NCBI GenBank assembly: GCA_028292545.1
Contig: JAQGMC010000118.1
Span: 1 to 64,000 of the forward strand
From: Paucimonas sp.
Lineage (GTDB): Bacteria; Pseudomonadota; Gammaproteobacteria; Burkholderiales; Burkholderiaceae_D
Direction: 5' to 3'
Length of the DNA: 64,000 nt
Within the stretch, counting starts at the first letter, position 1. The number at the start of each line of letters is the position of its first letter. Shown here piece by piece: positions 28,482 to 37,030 of this stretch. A model generated the notes under the pieces. The model saw only the letters and a list, made by a program, of their open reading frames with translations. It made no database searches and was not told where the DNA came from. Made by a program: the position numbers and the translations under genes.

Positions 28482-29252
28482 ATGCAGAGCCACTTCCGTA
28501 TCGGGCAGATCGTACCAAGCTCCAACACGACAATGGAGACCGAGATTCCAGCGATGTTGCGCGCGCGGGAAGCGATTGCGCCCGAACGCTTCACCTTCCA
28601 TTCCAGCCGCATGCGAATGCACAAGGTCACCAGGGAAGAGCTTGTCGCGATGAACCAGCAAGGCCTTCGTTGCGCCGCCGAATTGGCGGATGCGAGGATG
28701 GACGTCATCAGCACCGCATGCCTGGTTGCGATCATGGCCATGGGCGCCGGCTACCATCGGCAGGTGGAGAAGGAATTGACCGCTGTGGCCCGCGAGAATG
28801 GCGCGCTGTCTGAGGTGATGACATCGGCCGGCGCCTTGATCGAGGGCTTGAAGGCAATGGACGTCAAGCGGGTCGCCCTGCTGGCGCCCTACATGAAACC
28901 ACTCGCAAAACTGGTCGTGGACTACATAGAATCCGAGGGGATAGAAGTGGTCGACTTTCGCTGCTTCGAAATTGAAAACAACCTCGACGTGGGCCGGCGC
29001 GACCCGATGCAGTTACTGGAGGACGCCAGGCAGCTCAATATTTCAGGCGCGGACGCCGTCGTCCTGTCCGCCTGTGTCCAGATGCAGTCGCTACCGGCAC
29101 TGCAAGCGGCGCAAGACATGCTCGGCATACCGGTTACCTCCACGGCCGCGTGTACCGTATGGCGCATGTTGACGGCCCTGGGATTGCCAGCCCATGCGCC
29201 GAATGCCGGCGCGCTGCTGTCAGGTCGTTTTGACGGCATTGCCAAGGCTTGA
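28482..29252 (+). CDS. nicE: Maleate cis-trans isomerase, NicE-like (Asp/Glu racemase superfamily)
   Basis: FRIGQIVPSSNTTMETEIPAMLRAREAIAPERFTFHSSRMRMHKVTREEL and VVLSACVQMQSLPAL closely resemble characterized maleate isomerases. Confidence 0.88.
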   Translation: MQSHFRIGQIVPSSNTTMETEIPAMLRAREAIAPERFTFHSSRMRMHKVTREELVAMNQQGLRCAAELADARMDVISTACLVAIMAMGAGYHRQVEKELTAVARENGALSEVMTSAGALIEGLKAMDVKRVALLAPYMKPLAKLVVDYIESEGIEVVDFRCFEIENNLDVGRRDPMQLLEDARQLNISGADAVVLSACVQMQSLPALQAAQDMLGIPVTSTAACTVWRMLTALGLPAHAPNAGALLSGRFDGIAKA

Positions 29253-29280
29253 CGGGATTGCCAAGCCTTGACGGGATTGC
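29230..29280. repeat. 19-bp tandem repeat, about 2.7 copies, across the nicE-like stop codon
   Basis: TTGACGGCATTGCCAAGGC / TTGACGGGATTGCCAAGCC / TTGACGGGATTGC. Confidence 0.9.
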
Positions 29281-29363
29281 AGCTTACCTTGCAGGCAAGG
29301 CCTTGCCCGGCTTCGATTCAGGCTCCAGAAGCCCGCCCTGCAGTCGGCGCGGCCGCGCGACCG

Positions 29364-29657
29364 TCATGACTGCGGCGGCGTCTCGCTCTGCTTGATGAGG
29401 GATTCGATATCGCGCTTTCGCATGCCCGTTGCTTCACACAGCCACTCCAGCAGCGCCGGGCGATCGACTCGCACTGATCCAGCCCGGATCATGCCAACGA
29501 TCGCAGGGATAACCTGCAGCTTTTCGGCAAGCAAGTCATCGTCCGTCACCAGCAGCACTTCGGCCAAGGAATCCAGCAGAAGGTTGGCATCGTATTCGCT
29601 TGTTAATTTAGGTGAGCGCGGCGCTGCGCTATCGTCTTCAGGGGGCGTTTTGGCCAT
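29364..29657 (-). CDS. Hypothetical protein
   Basis: Conserved-looking 97-aa ORF MAKTPPEDDSAAPRSPKLTSEYDANLLLDSLAEVLLVTDDD... Confidence 0.55.
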   Translation of the reverse strand: MAKTPPEDDSAAPRSPKLTSEYDANLLLDSLAEVLLVTDDDLLAEKLQVIPAIVGMIRAGSVRVDRPALLEWLCEATGMRKRDIESLIKQSETPPQS

Positions 29658-29777
29658 CTTGTTTTGCTTGAAAAGTCGAACCGCATTCTGACTTTTGGCC
29701 GCAACCCCGTCTGTCAGCACCCTGACATAACGCGTCACATGATCGGCAGTGTGGGCTTGGCGCCAGGCGGCCGGGAT

Positions 29778-30500
29778 TCAGCCGTCCACGCCCAGGAGCC
29801 GACGGAAATGCTGCCTGACCGTTGCGTAGCATTCGCAGCTTGTGCGCTCCAGCGCCGGACGGTCGAGGATGGTGATGACCCCGCGTGAATACCGGATCAC
29901 GTTTTCTTGCTGGAATGCACTGGCTACGGCGCTGACGCTGGGTCTTTGCGCGCCAAGCATGATAGCGAGGTACTCCTGGGTCAGCGCGACATCGTTGCCA
30001 TCAGCGCGGTCGTGCACGATCAGCACCCAGCGCGCAAAGCGCTGGTTGAGGTTATGCAGGCGGTTACACGCAACAGACTGGGACACCAGCGCCAGGTAGG
30101 CCTGCATGTAGCGTTGTATCAGGTCGCGAAATACCGGCAGCTCAGCCAGCACCCGGCGGAAGTGCGCGGTCTTCATCCGCAGCGCATCGCCGGGCACCTG
30201 GCAGACGGTGGTTTCGGTTGCCATTTCGCCGCCAATGACCAGGTCGACGCTGGACATTCCCTCGCGTCCGGTCGTCCCCACTTCCACCGCGCTGCCATCC
30301 TGCATTTGCGCAAGGATGGAATGCTGGCCCGAACAGGGGAAATAAGCGTATTGCAGCGGCTTGTTCCGTTCGTACAGCAGCATGCCGAATGGGGTCGGGA
30401 CATGTTCCAGCATCGGCCATACAACGTCCAGTTCCTCGGGCGGAAGCCGGGACAGCAAAAGGTTGCGGCATGAATGCACAATCGACGGCGCGGAATCCAT
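29778..30500 (-). CDS. Crp/Fnr-family transcriptional regulator
   Basis: Cyclic-nucleotide-like domain YFPCSGQHSILAQMQDGSAVEVGTTGREGM; C-terminal HTH LTQEYLAIMLGAQRPSVSAVASAFQQENVIRYSRGVITILD. Confidence 0.85.
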   Translation of the reverse strand: MDSAPSIVHSCRNLLLSRLPPEELDVVWPMLEHVPTPFGMLLYERNKPLQYAYFPCSGQHSILAQMQDGSAVEVGTTGREGMSSVDLVIGGEMATETTVCQVPGDALRMKTAHFRRVLAELPVFRDLIQRYMQAYLALVSQSVACNRLHNLNQRFARWVLIVHDRADGNDVALTQEYLAIMLGAQRPSVSAVASAFQQENVIRYSRGVITILDRPALERTSCECYATVRQHFRRLLGVDG

Positions 30501-30671
30501 CAGCTTGCCCAGGTTTGGCTGTAACAAACCCAAGCTTAGCAGCCGTCCCGGCGCCATCCTGAACACGCGTCAATGGATCGACTTACTGTTCATTGCCTGG
30601 TTTGACCAAGATAAAACATGGCGGGTTTATCAGCATCGGCGCTTGCCGCAGGATAGCGGACGAGCCCTCCT

Positions 30672-31355
30672 TCAGTTCAACCCGAGCAAAGCTTTGCGTG
30701 CCAGCAAGTCGTTCTTTTCGTTTTCTGCGGCCTGGTCGAGGAAGGCAGCGCTGTTGACGTTGGCGCGCACCGAATCGAGCTGCTCGCGCAGCTTTGCCAG
30801 TGCAGTCTCTTCACCATCGAGGCGCGCCTGCAGTTGCGCCATCTGCTGTTTGAGCACGTCGATTTCCGCCGCCAGGGCGTCGCGGCCTTGCTGGGTTTTT
30901 TCCAGTTCGCCCTCCAGCCGTACCGTCTCGGCAGCCACCATTTCGGGTGTGTGCTTGCCCGCCTTTTGCCGGGCGAGGTCGATGTCGCCAATATGCGTGC
31001 TGATCGCCAGCGACAGCGCTTCGGCACTGAACTGCTCGCGCAGCATGCCGTGCGCCACCTTGAGCCGGCTGATCTCGTCGGGTATGTAGTCCTTTAACTG
31101 ATCGGCTGCCCGGCACAGCTGGTTATATGCAGACTTGCGCTCTGCCACCGTGCGCCGGAAGAACTGGACGATATCGCCGTAATTGGTGGGAAGCGCGGCC
31201 GGCGCCGGCTTCATACCCTCGCGCGCGAAACGCGAAGGCATGCGCTGCATTGCCGGCGCAGCAGCCGGCACAGAAGTGAGCGAGGGTTCCTTGAAGCGGT
31301 ATACCGTGCCGTCATCGGCATGCAAGTCGCTGGACCGTGAAAAAAAATTGAGCAT
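30672..31355 (-). CDS. Coiled-coil hypothetical protein
   Basis: Long heptad-rich C-terminal half (EMVAAETVRLEGELEKTQQGRDALAAEIDVLKQQMAQLQARLDGEE). Confidence 0.6.
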   Translation of the reverse strand: MLNFFSRSSDLHADDGTVYRFKEPSLTSVPAAAPAMQRMPSRFAREGMKPAPAALPTNYGDIVQFFRRTVAERKSAYNQLCRAADQLKDYIPDEISRLKVAHGMLREQFSAEALSLAISTHIGDIDLARQKAGKHTPEMVAAETVRLEGELEKTQQGRDALAAEIDVLKQQMAQLQARLDGEETALAKLREQLDSVRANVNSAAFLDQAAENEKNDLLARKALLGLN

Positions 31356-31549
31356 GATGCATTTATCTCCTGAGGCAGCTTTAAGACCGCAGCGAGCGAG
31401 GTCTGTTCTTGCTTCGAACGCGCCTTCTGCGCGGCAACAAAGTTGACTGTCAAGCCGGGGCTTTGAATCCAGAATAGCGTCAACCGCTGCGCCTGCGGGC
31501 TTCCGTGAAGCTCGGTTACACTGTTGTCCTGCGACTACCCGAGACCTTC

Positions 31550-32767
31550 ATGACGCCCGCCCGCCCCGCTCCCTCGCTCAAGACCGTCTTGCTCGCCACC
31601 GGGGTCGTGCTGACTTTGGCCATGGGTGTGCGGCATGGCTTTGGTTTCTGGCTGCAACCCATCTCCCAAGCCCACGGCTGGACCCGCGAAACCTTCTCGC
31701 TGGCGCTGGCGCTGCAAAACCTTTTGTGGGGGCTGTTCGGTCCTTTTGCCGGCATGGCCGCCGATCGTTACGGCACCGCCAAGGTGGTGGTGGCAGGTGT
31801 GGCCTTCTATGTGGCCGGCCTGTTGTGGATGGCGCTGGTGGACCAGCCCGCGCTATTCGTCATCGGCGCCGGCACGCTGATTGGCGCGGCCATGGCGTGC
31901 GTGGGTTTCGGCGCAGTCACGGGTATCATCGGCCGCACGGCGCCAGAAAGCCGGCGCTCCTGGGCCTTTGGCATTTCCAGCGCCGCCGGCTCGTTCGGGC
32001 AATTCATCCTGATGCCGCTGGAACAAAACCTGATATCGGCCACAGGCTGGCAACACGCCTTCTTCTTGCTGGCCGGCCTGATGGTGGTGCTCATGCTGCC
32101 GATGGCGTGGTTCCTGCGGGAGCCGCCGGTGCAGCAAGCCAGCGGGCCACAGCAAAGCATCGGCAATGCGATACAAGAAGCCTTTGCCTACAAACCCTTC
32201 CTGCTGCTGGTGGCCGGCTACTTCGTATGCGGCTTCCAGGTCGTGTTCATCGGCGTGCACCTGCCGGCCTACCTGAAAGACAAGGGCATGGCAGATCCCA
32301 ACCTGGCGGTGATGGCGCTGGCCTTGATCGGCTTGTTCAATATCTTCGGTTCCTACTATGCGGGCAAGCTCGGCGGCATGCTGCCCAAGCGCTATGTGCT
32401 GTCGTCGATTTATATCTCGCGCTCGGTCGTGATTGCGCTGTTCCTGCTGGCCCCGCTGTCGTCGTGGTCGGTCTACATCTTTGCCGCGGCGATGGGCATC
32501 CTGTGGCTGTCGACCGTGCCCTTGACCAATGGCGTCGTGGCTGGAATTTTTGGCGTCAAGTACCTGTCGATGTTGTCGGGGATTGTGTTCTTTTCGCACC
32601 AGGTGGGTAGCTTCCTCGGTGTCTGGTTGGGCGGCTACCTTTTCACCAAGCAAGGCAATTACGACATGGTGTGGATGATCACGATAGCACTGGGCGTATT
32701 CGCAGCCATGATCAACTTGCCCATCAACGAAAAGCCCATCCTGCGCGCGGCGCCGGCGGCAGCCTGA
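31550..32767 (+). CDS. MFS transporter (OFA/YhjX-like)
   Basis: 12-TM pattern; GVRHGFGFWLQPISQAHGWTRETFSLALALQNLLWGLFGPFAGMAADRYG. Confidence 0.88.
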   Translation: MTPARPAPSLKTVLLATGVVLTLAMGVRHGFGFWLQPISQAHGWTRETFSLALALQNLLWGLFGPFAGMAADRYGTAKVVVAGVAFYVAGLLWMALVDQPALFVIGAGTLIGAAMACVGFGAVTGIIGRTAPESRRSWAFGISSAAGSFGQFILMPLEQNLISATGWQHAFFLLAGLMVVLMLPMAWFLREPPVQQASGPQQSIGNAIQEAFAYKPFLLLVAGYFVCGFQVVFIGVHLPAYLKDKGMADPNLAVMALALIGLFNIFGSYYAGKLGGMLPKRYVLSSIYISRSVVIALFLLAPLSSWSVYIFAAAMGILWLSTVPLTNGVVAGIFGVKYLSMLSGIVFFSHQVGSFLGVWLGGYLFTKQGNYDMVWMITIALGVFAAMINLPINEKPILRAAPAAA

Positions 32768-32781
32768 GCCCGGCGCTCGCC

Positions 32782-32916
32782 ATGGGCATGCGCAGCGCAG
32801 CCTTGCGATGGATTGGCCTGGCACTGCTGGCAGCAGTGCTGGCGCTGGCTTTCGTCGGCTATCTGCAGCCCGGCTTCATCGTCGACCTGGCGAACCGCTT
32901 CGTGATGTGCTTCTGA
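32782..32916 (+). CDS. Small membrane protein (44 aa)
   Basis: MGMRSAALRWIGLALLAAVLALAFVGYLQPGFIVDLANRFVMCF; one TM helix, between MFS and DUF3717 genes. Confidence 0.55.
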   Translation: MGMRSAALRWIGLALLAAVLALAFVGYLQPGFIVDLANRFVMCF

Positions 32917-32924
32917 GCCGGTCC

Positions 32925-33140
32925 ATGGACATCACGCTGACCGAAATAGAAGACGCAATCAATTACTGGCGCGGGCGCTGCCCCTCGTCGGGCGAGGAGC
33001 GCGCGCTGTCGCCGGAAGTGAATGCCCTGGCCAAGGTGTATGCGTTGATGATTTACCAGCACAGCAAAAGCATCGCCGTCGAGTCGCTCGATGCGGCAAC
33101 GGCGCGGCTGGTACAAGCCTGGCGCGAGCGCGCCGCCTGA
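32925..33140 (+). CDS. DUF3717-like small protein
   Basis: MDITLTEIEDAINYWRGRCPSSGEERALSPEVNALAKVYALMIYQ. Confidence 0.75.
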   Translation: MDITLTEIEDAINYWRGRCPSSGEERALSPEVNALAKVYALMIYQHSKSIAVESLDAATARLVQAWRERAA

Positions 33141-33165
33141 AGCGCGACGCTGCGGGAATGCTGTT

Positions 33166-34659
33166 TCAGGCGCGCAAACGCCGCGCCTGGCGCTCCGGAA
33201 TGGCGCCGCTTTCCTGTGCCGTTTTTTCCGCGGCCATGCGGCCTCCCTGGCGCCCATGGTCCTGGCCAAGGCAAAGGCGCGCTTCGTCTTCCTCGACGCC
33301 CTGCATCACGAGCCAGCGCATCACCAGGCCCGCCAGCCGGTCCAGCGCAATGCGGTGGGTGGCGTCAGTCACGCTGTACAGCCAGTCCGCCAGCGCCATG
33401 AAATTGGCGAATGGCGAACTCCCTAATACCAAAGGCAGCGTGCGTGCAAAGCGGCCGGAATTGGCTACCAGGTCCCAATAGCGCGCAAAGCGCACCAGCC
33501 GCTGCATGGTGGCGAAGTCGAGCGTGCTGGTGGCCAGTATCTGGTAAGGCGGCGCCGGGTCGAAGACCAGCGCATAGTCGTCAGTGTGGCGGATGATGGG
33601 CGTGCCGCGCAGCCGCTTCAGGATGCCGAACTGGATCTCATGCGGGTCGAGCGCCACCAAACGATCGAAACCGGCGGCAAAGCTTGCCATGTCTTCACCC
33701 GGCAAGCCCGCGATCAGATCGACATGCAAGTGCGCATGCGAATGCTGGCGCAACCAACGGATATTGTCGGCGGCCTTGTCATTGTCTTGCCGTCGGCTGA
33801 TCAGCGCCTGCACTGCCGGGTTGAAAGTCTGGATGCCAATCTCGAACTGCAGCGTCCCGGGCGGGAACTGGCGGATGGAATCCTTGAGCGCATCGGGCAA
33901 GTGGTCAGGCACCACTTCGAAGTGCGCATACACCGGGTCGTGTGGATTGGCAGCCAGTTTGTCGAGGAAGAATTGCATGATGCGCAGGCTCGACTTGATG
34001 TTCAGGTTGAACGTGCGGTCGACGAATTTGAACAGTCGCGCGCCACGCGCATGCAGTTGTTCCAGTTCTGCCAGGAAGTGGTCGAGCGCAAAGGGCCAGG
34101 CTGTCTTGTCCAGCGCCGACAGGCAGAATTCGCATTTGAACGGGCATCCGCGCGAGGCTTCCACATACAGCGTGCGATGCGCCAGGTCTTCAGCGCTGTA
34201 GAGGGCATAGGGCAAATTGATATCGGCCAGCGGCGGTTGCAAGCCAGCATGGATTTTCATCAGCGGCTTGGGACCCTCGAGTATTTCGCGGCATAGCTGG
34301 GCAAAGCTGATATCACCCCATCCGGTAATGAGGTAGTCGGCCAGGCGCACGATTTCCTGCTGTGCCGGCTCATGCGAAACCTCGGGTCCGCCGAGCACGA
34401 TCACGACCTTGGGCGCCAGCCGCTTGAGCAGCGCAACGATGCGCGTCGTTTCCTCCACATTCCAGATGTAGACGCCGAAGCCGATGATGCGGGGATTGTG
34501 CGCGAGCAGTTTTTCAACAATGTCAGTGGCGCGCGTGCCGATGACGAATTCCTGGATGCGGGTCTGCCCGGCCAGCTCCGCCATATTTGCCTGCAGGTAG
34601 CGCAGCCCGAGCGAGGCATGTGCATAGCGGGCATTCAGCGTGGTCAGCAGGATGGTCAT
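33166..34659 (-). CDS. B12-binding domain radical SAM protein
   Basis: N-terminal cobalamin-binding-like domain; radical SAM motif RGCPFKCEFC. Confidence 0.9.
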   Translation of the reverse strand: MTILLTTLNARYAHASLGLRYLQANMAELAGQTRIQEFVIGTRATDIVEKLLAHNPRIIGFGVYIWNVEETTRIVALLKRLAPKVVIVLGGPEVSHEPAQQEIVRLADYLITGWGDISFAQLCREILEGPKPLMKIHAGLQPPLADINLPYALYSAEDLAHRTLYVEASRGCPFKCEFCLSALDKTAWPFALDHFLAELEQLHARGARLFKFVDRTFNLNIKSSLRIMQFFLDKLAANPHDPVYAHFEVVPDHLPDALKDSIRQFPPGTLQFEIGIQTFNPAVQALISRRQDNDKAADNIRWLRQHSHAHLHVDLIAGLPGEDMASFAAGFDRLVALDPHEIQFGILKRLRGTPIIRHTDDYALVFDPAPPYQILATSTLDFATMQRLVRFARYWDLVANSGRFARTLPLVLGSSPFANFMALADWLYSVTDATHRIALDRLAGLVMRWLVMQGVEEDEARLCLGQDHGRQGGRMAAEKTAQESGAIPERQARRLRA

Positions 34660-34731
34660 TGCGAAGGGAGCGGCGGCAAAACCGCTATTCTAGTCGCCCG
34701 CCGCCAGCCAAGCCCTCGCAATTCCCTCGCA

Positions 34732-35262
34732 TCAGGGAAAGCGGCGGCCGGCAGCGTCCACGCCGGCGCCGCCGATGCCATTGTTGGCGCCGGAACCGGA
34801 CATGATTTCAGTGCCGGTGATGGGTACGCCTGGCGTGGGCACCGAGGTCACCGGTGGGAAGCCGATAGTGCCGGGCGGGGCGCTGTAGCCGGGCAAGGGC
34901 GTGGTGCCGGGCGCGGTATAGCCCGGAACGTTTGCCGAGGTGACGGAGGTAGGGCTGGCGACCGAAGACGTCACGCTGCTGCCGCTCGACAGGCCGCCCA
35001 GGCTGCTGCCTGCGCTACTGCCAAAAGACGGCTGCGGCACGCTGCTGCCATACCCGGGCCCGAGCGCAGACGAATTGGCAAGCGGCGGATGGGGGAATAT
35101 CTGCGTGCTTGTTCCCGGCACTGTGGTGCTGCCCACCGGCGGCAAACCACCGCTGTCGACTGCACCCACTGGCCGCGGGAATTCCTGCGCGTAGCCCGTC
35201 GCAGTGGTGGCAGCAAGCGCAGTCAGCAAAAGTGCTTGCGACGCCCGCACGAAGCACGTCAT
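34732..35262 (-). CDS. Secreted Ser/Gly/Pro-rich low-complexity protein
   Basis: Signal peptide MTCFVRASQALLLTALAATTATGYAQ then low-complexity repeats. Confidence 0.55.
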   Translation of the reverse strand: MTCFVRASQALLLTALAATTATGYAQEFPRPVGAVDSGGLPPVGSTTVPGTSTQIFPHPPLANSSALGPGYGSSVPQPSFGSSAGSSLGGLSSGSSVTSSVASPTSVTSANVPGYTAPGTTPLPGYSAPPGTIGFPPVTSVPTPGVPITGTEIMSGSGANNGIGGAGVDAAGRRFP

Positions 35263-35420
35263 TTCTGTCCCCCTTTTGTGTGCTGTCTTTAAGACCGGGC
35301 GTGGGCAGGGAAAAATCCCTGGCACGGGCCTGCTTTGCTGGCGCCACCTGTTCCTGGCTTGACTCAGGACAAGTTCAAATGACTTCTTTGCGCAATTTGG
35401 TGCGGCGCACAAGAAGAGGC

Positions 35421-35448
35421 TTGAAATGCCTGGAAGCGACCTTACAAT
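35421..35448 (+). promoter_or_regulatory. Putative sigma70 promoter of the phasin gene
   Basis: TTGAAA (35421-35426), 16-nt spacer, TACAAT (35443-35448); flanked by TGCGGCGCACAA direct repeats at 35401-35412 and 35458-35469. Confidence 0.5.
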
Positions 35449-35517
35449 AGGATATGTTGCGGCGCACAATACGGCGCCTTCGACCAAGTTTCACCCAACT
35501 GTCACAGGAGAGCCACC

Positions 35518-36090
35518 GTGTTCGCTGAACAATTTTCTACCGTCGCCAAATCCAGTTTCGAATCCCACGTCGCTGCCGCCAGCGCGCTGAATACCCAAGC
35601 GCTGGAAGGCTTTGCCCAACTGCTGGACCTGAACTTGAAAGCCGCGCGCGCCGGGCTGGAGGAATCCACCGCAGCAGCCCAGCAATTCCTGTCCGCAAAA
35701 GATCCGGGCGAATTTTTCAAGCTGATCAGCGCCCAAGGCCAACCAGCGGCAGCCAAGGCGGTCGAATGGTCGCGCAACTTGGCAGGCATCGCGTCAGCCA
35801 CCCAGTCCAGCCTGGCGAAAACGGCCCAGGCCCAAGCCGCAGTGCGTACCGCCGAAGCACAAGCCTTGGTGGAGCAATTGCTCAAGAGCGCGCCTGCCGG
35901 CAGCGAACAAGGGGTCACGCTGATCAGATCAGCTATCGCCAATGCCAATGCCAGCTACCAACAGATCAACCAACTGACTGAGCAAGCCCAGCAATCCGTG
36001 GGCCAAAACCTTGGCAAGGTGTTTGCGCAGTTCGCCGTGCCGGTTGCGACCGCGGAAGCTGCCACGCCTGGCCGTCGCGCCCGCAAATAA
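35518..36090 (+). CDS. phaP: Phasin family protein
   Basis: MFAEQFSTVAKSSFESHVAAASALNTQALEGFAQLLDLNLKAARAGLEES; GTG start with gagag upstream. Confidence 0.9.
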   Translation: MFAEQFSTVAKSSFESHVAAASALNTQALEGFAQLLDLNLKAARAGLEESTAAAQQFLSAKDPGEFFKLISAQGQPAAAKAVEWSRNLAGIASATQSSLAKTAQAQAAVRTAEAQALVEQLLKSAPAGSEQGVTLIRSAIANANASYQQINQLTEQAQQSVGQNLGKVFAQFAVPVATAEAATPGRRARK

Positions 36091-36428
36091 GTCTTCCCCG
36101 GCCCGCCCGCGTTGCGGGTGGCCGGTGTCTGGACCCCTCGTCATTGTTCGATCAGCGTTTAACTGCGCCGCCACGGGCCAGCTTTTCCCTCGCACGAATC
36201 TCCGATTCAAACAATCTCGTCGATCGAGCGACCCGCTGCCTGATTTTTGACTTCAAACAAACTTCCGGGATGCGGCAATCGTATTTTGTGAGGCACCGAA
36301 GGTTACAGAAAGCTTACGCCGCAAATTCACATTGCTGGACAGGCACTATGCGGCTAAAGCGTATCCCTCGCCGGAGCAGTGAACCCACTGCCCTGCCCTC
36401 ACCAATGAACGATGAAGGAGGTTTCAAG

Positions 36429-36929
36429 ATGCGGATCCGCACGCTTTACGCAAACATGCTTTTCCTGGTCGCGATGCTGGCGTCCACCCACTCTTTCGCG
36501 CAGTCGGCGAAAGAACTGGTCGGTACCTGGAAACTGGTTTCGGTCGATAACGTGGTCGGTGGCAAACGTACCCCGCTATACGGGCCCAGTCCGAAAGGAA
36601 TCTTTGTCCTTACGCCAGACAATAACTATGTCACCACAGTGATGAAGGCGGATTTGCCGAAGGTGGCTTCCAACAATCGCATGGCGGGCACGCCGGATGA
36701 AAACAAGGCCATCGTACAGGGCAGCATTGCGCATTACGGTACTTATACGGTGGACCCCGCCGCCAAGTCGATCACGATGAATGTGGAGGCGGCGACTTTT
36801 CCCAACTGGAACGGCACCAGCCAGAAGCGCAATTACGCGATCGCGGCTGACAAGCTGACCGTCACTGTTCCCGCCGCTTCCACGGGCAGCGGCATTTCTG
36901 AAATTGTCTACAAGCGGGTCACGCAATAG
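36429..36929 (+). CDS. Lipocalin-like domain secreted protein
   Basis: Signal peptide; LVGTWKLVSVDNVVGGKRTPLYGPSPKGIFVLTPDNNY. Confidence 0.75.
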   Translation: MRIRTLYANMLFLVAMLASTHSFAQSAKELVGTWKLVSVDNVVGGKRTPLYGPSPKGIFVLTPDNNYVTTVMKADLPKVASNNRMAGTPDENKAIVQGSIAHYGTYTVDPAAKSITMNVEAATFPNWNGTSQKRNYAIAADKLTVTVPAASTGSGISEIVYKRVTQ

Positions 36930-37030
36930 GTGATGCCTGTGGCGGGCATGCAGCAATAGTGGCATACAGCAAGCGCCAGGGGGTACAGGCGCGCCGCCTG
37001 AGGACAGTGGTTCCCGGCTTCAACCGGGGA

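Noticed and set aside
29230-29280. Tandem repeat as a possible CRISPR-like array
   Set aside because: Units are directly abutting with no spacers and there are no cas genes.
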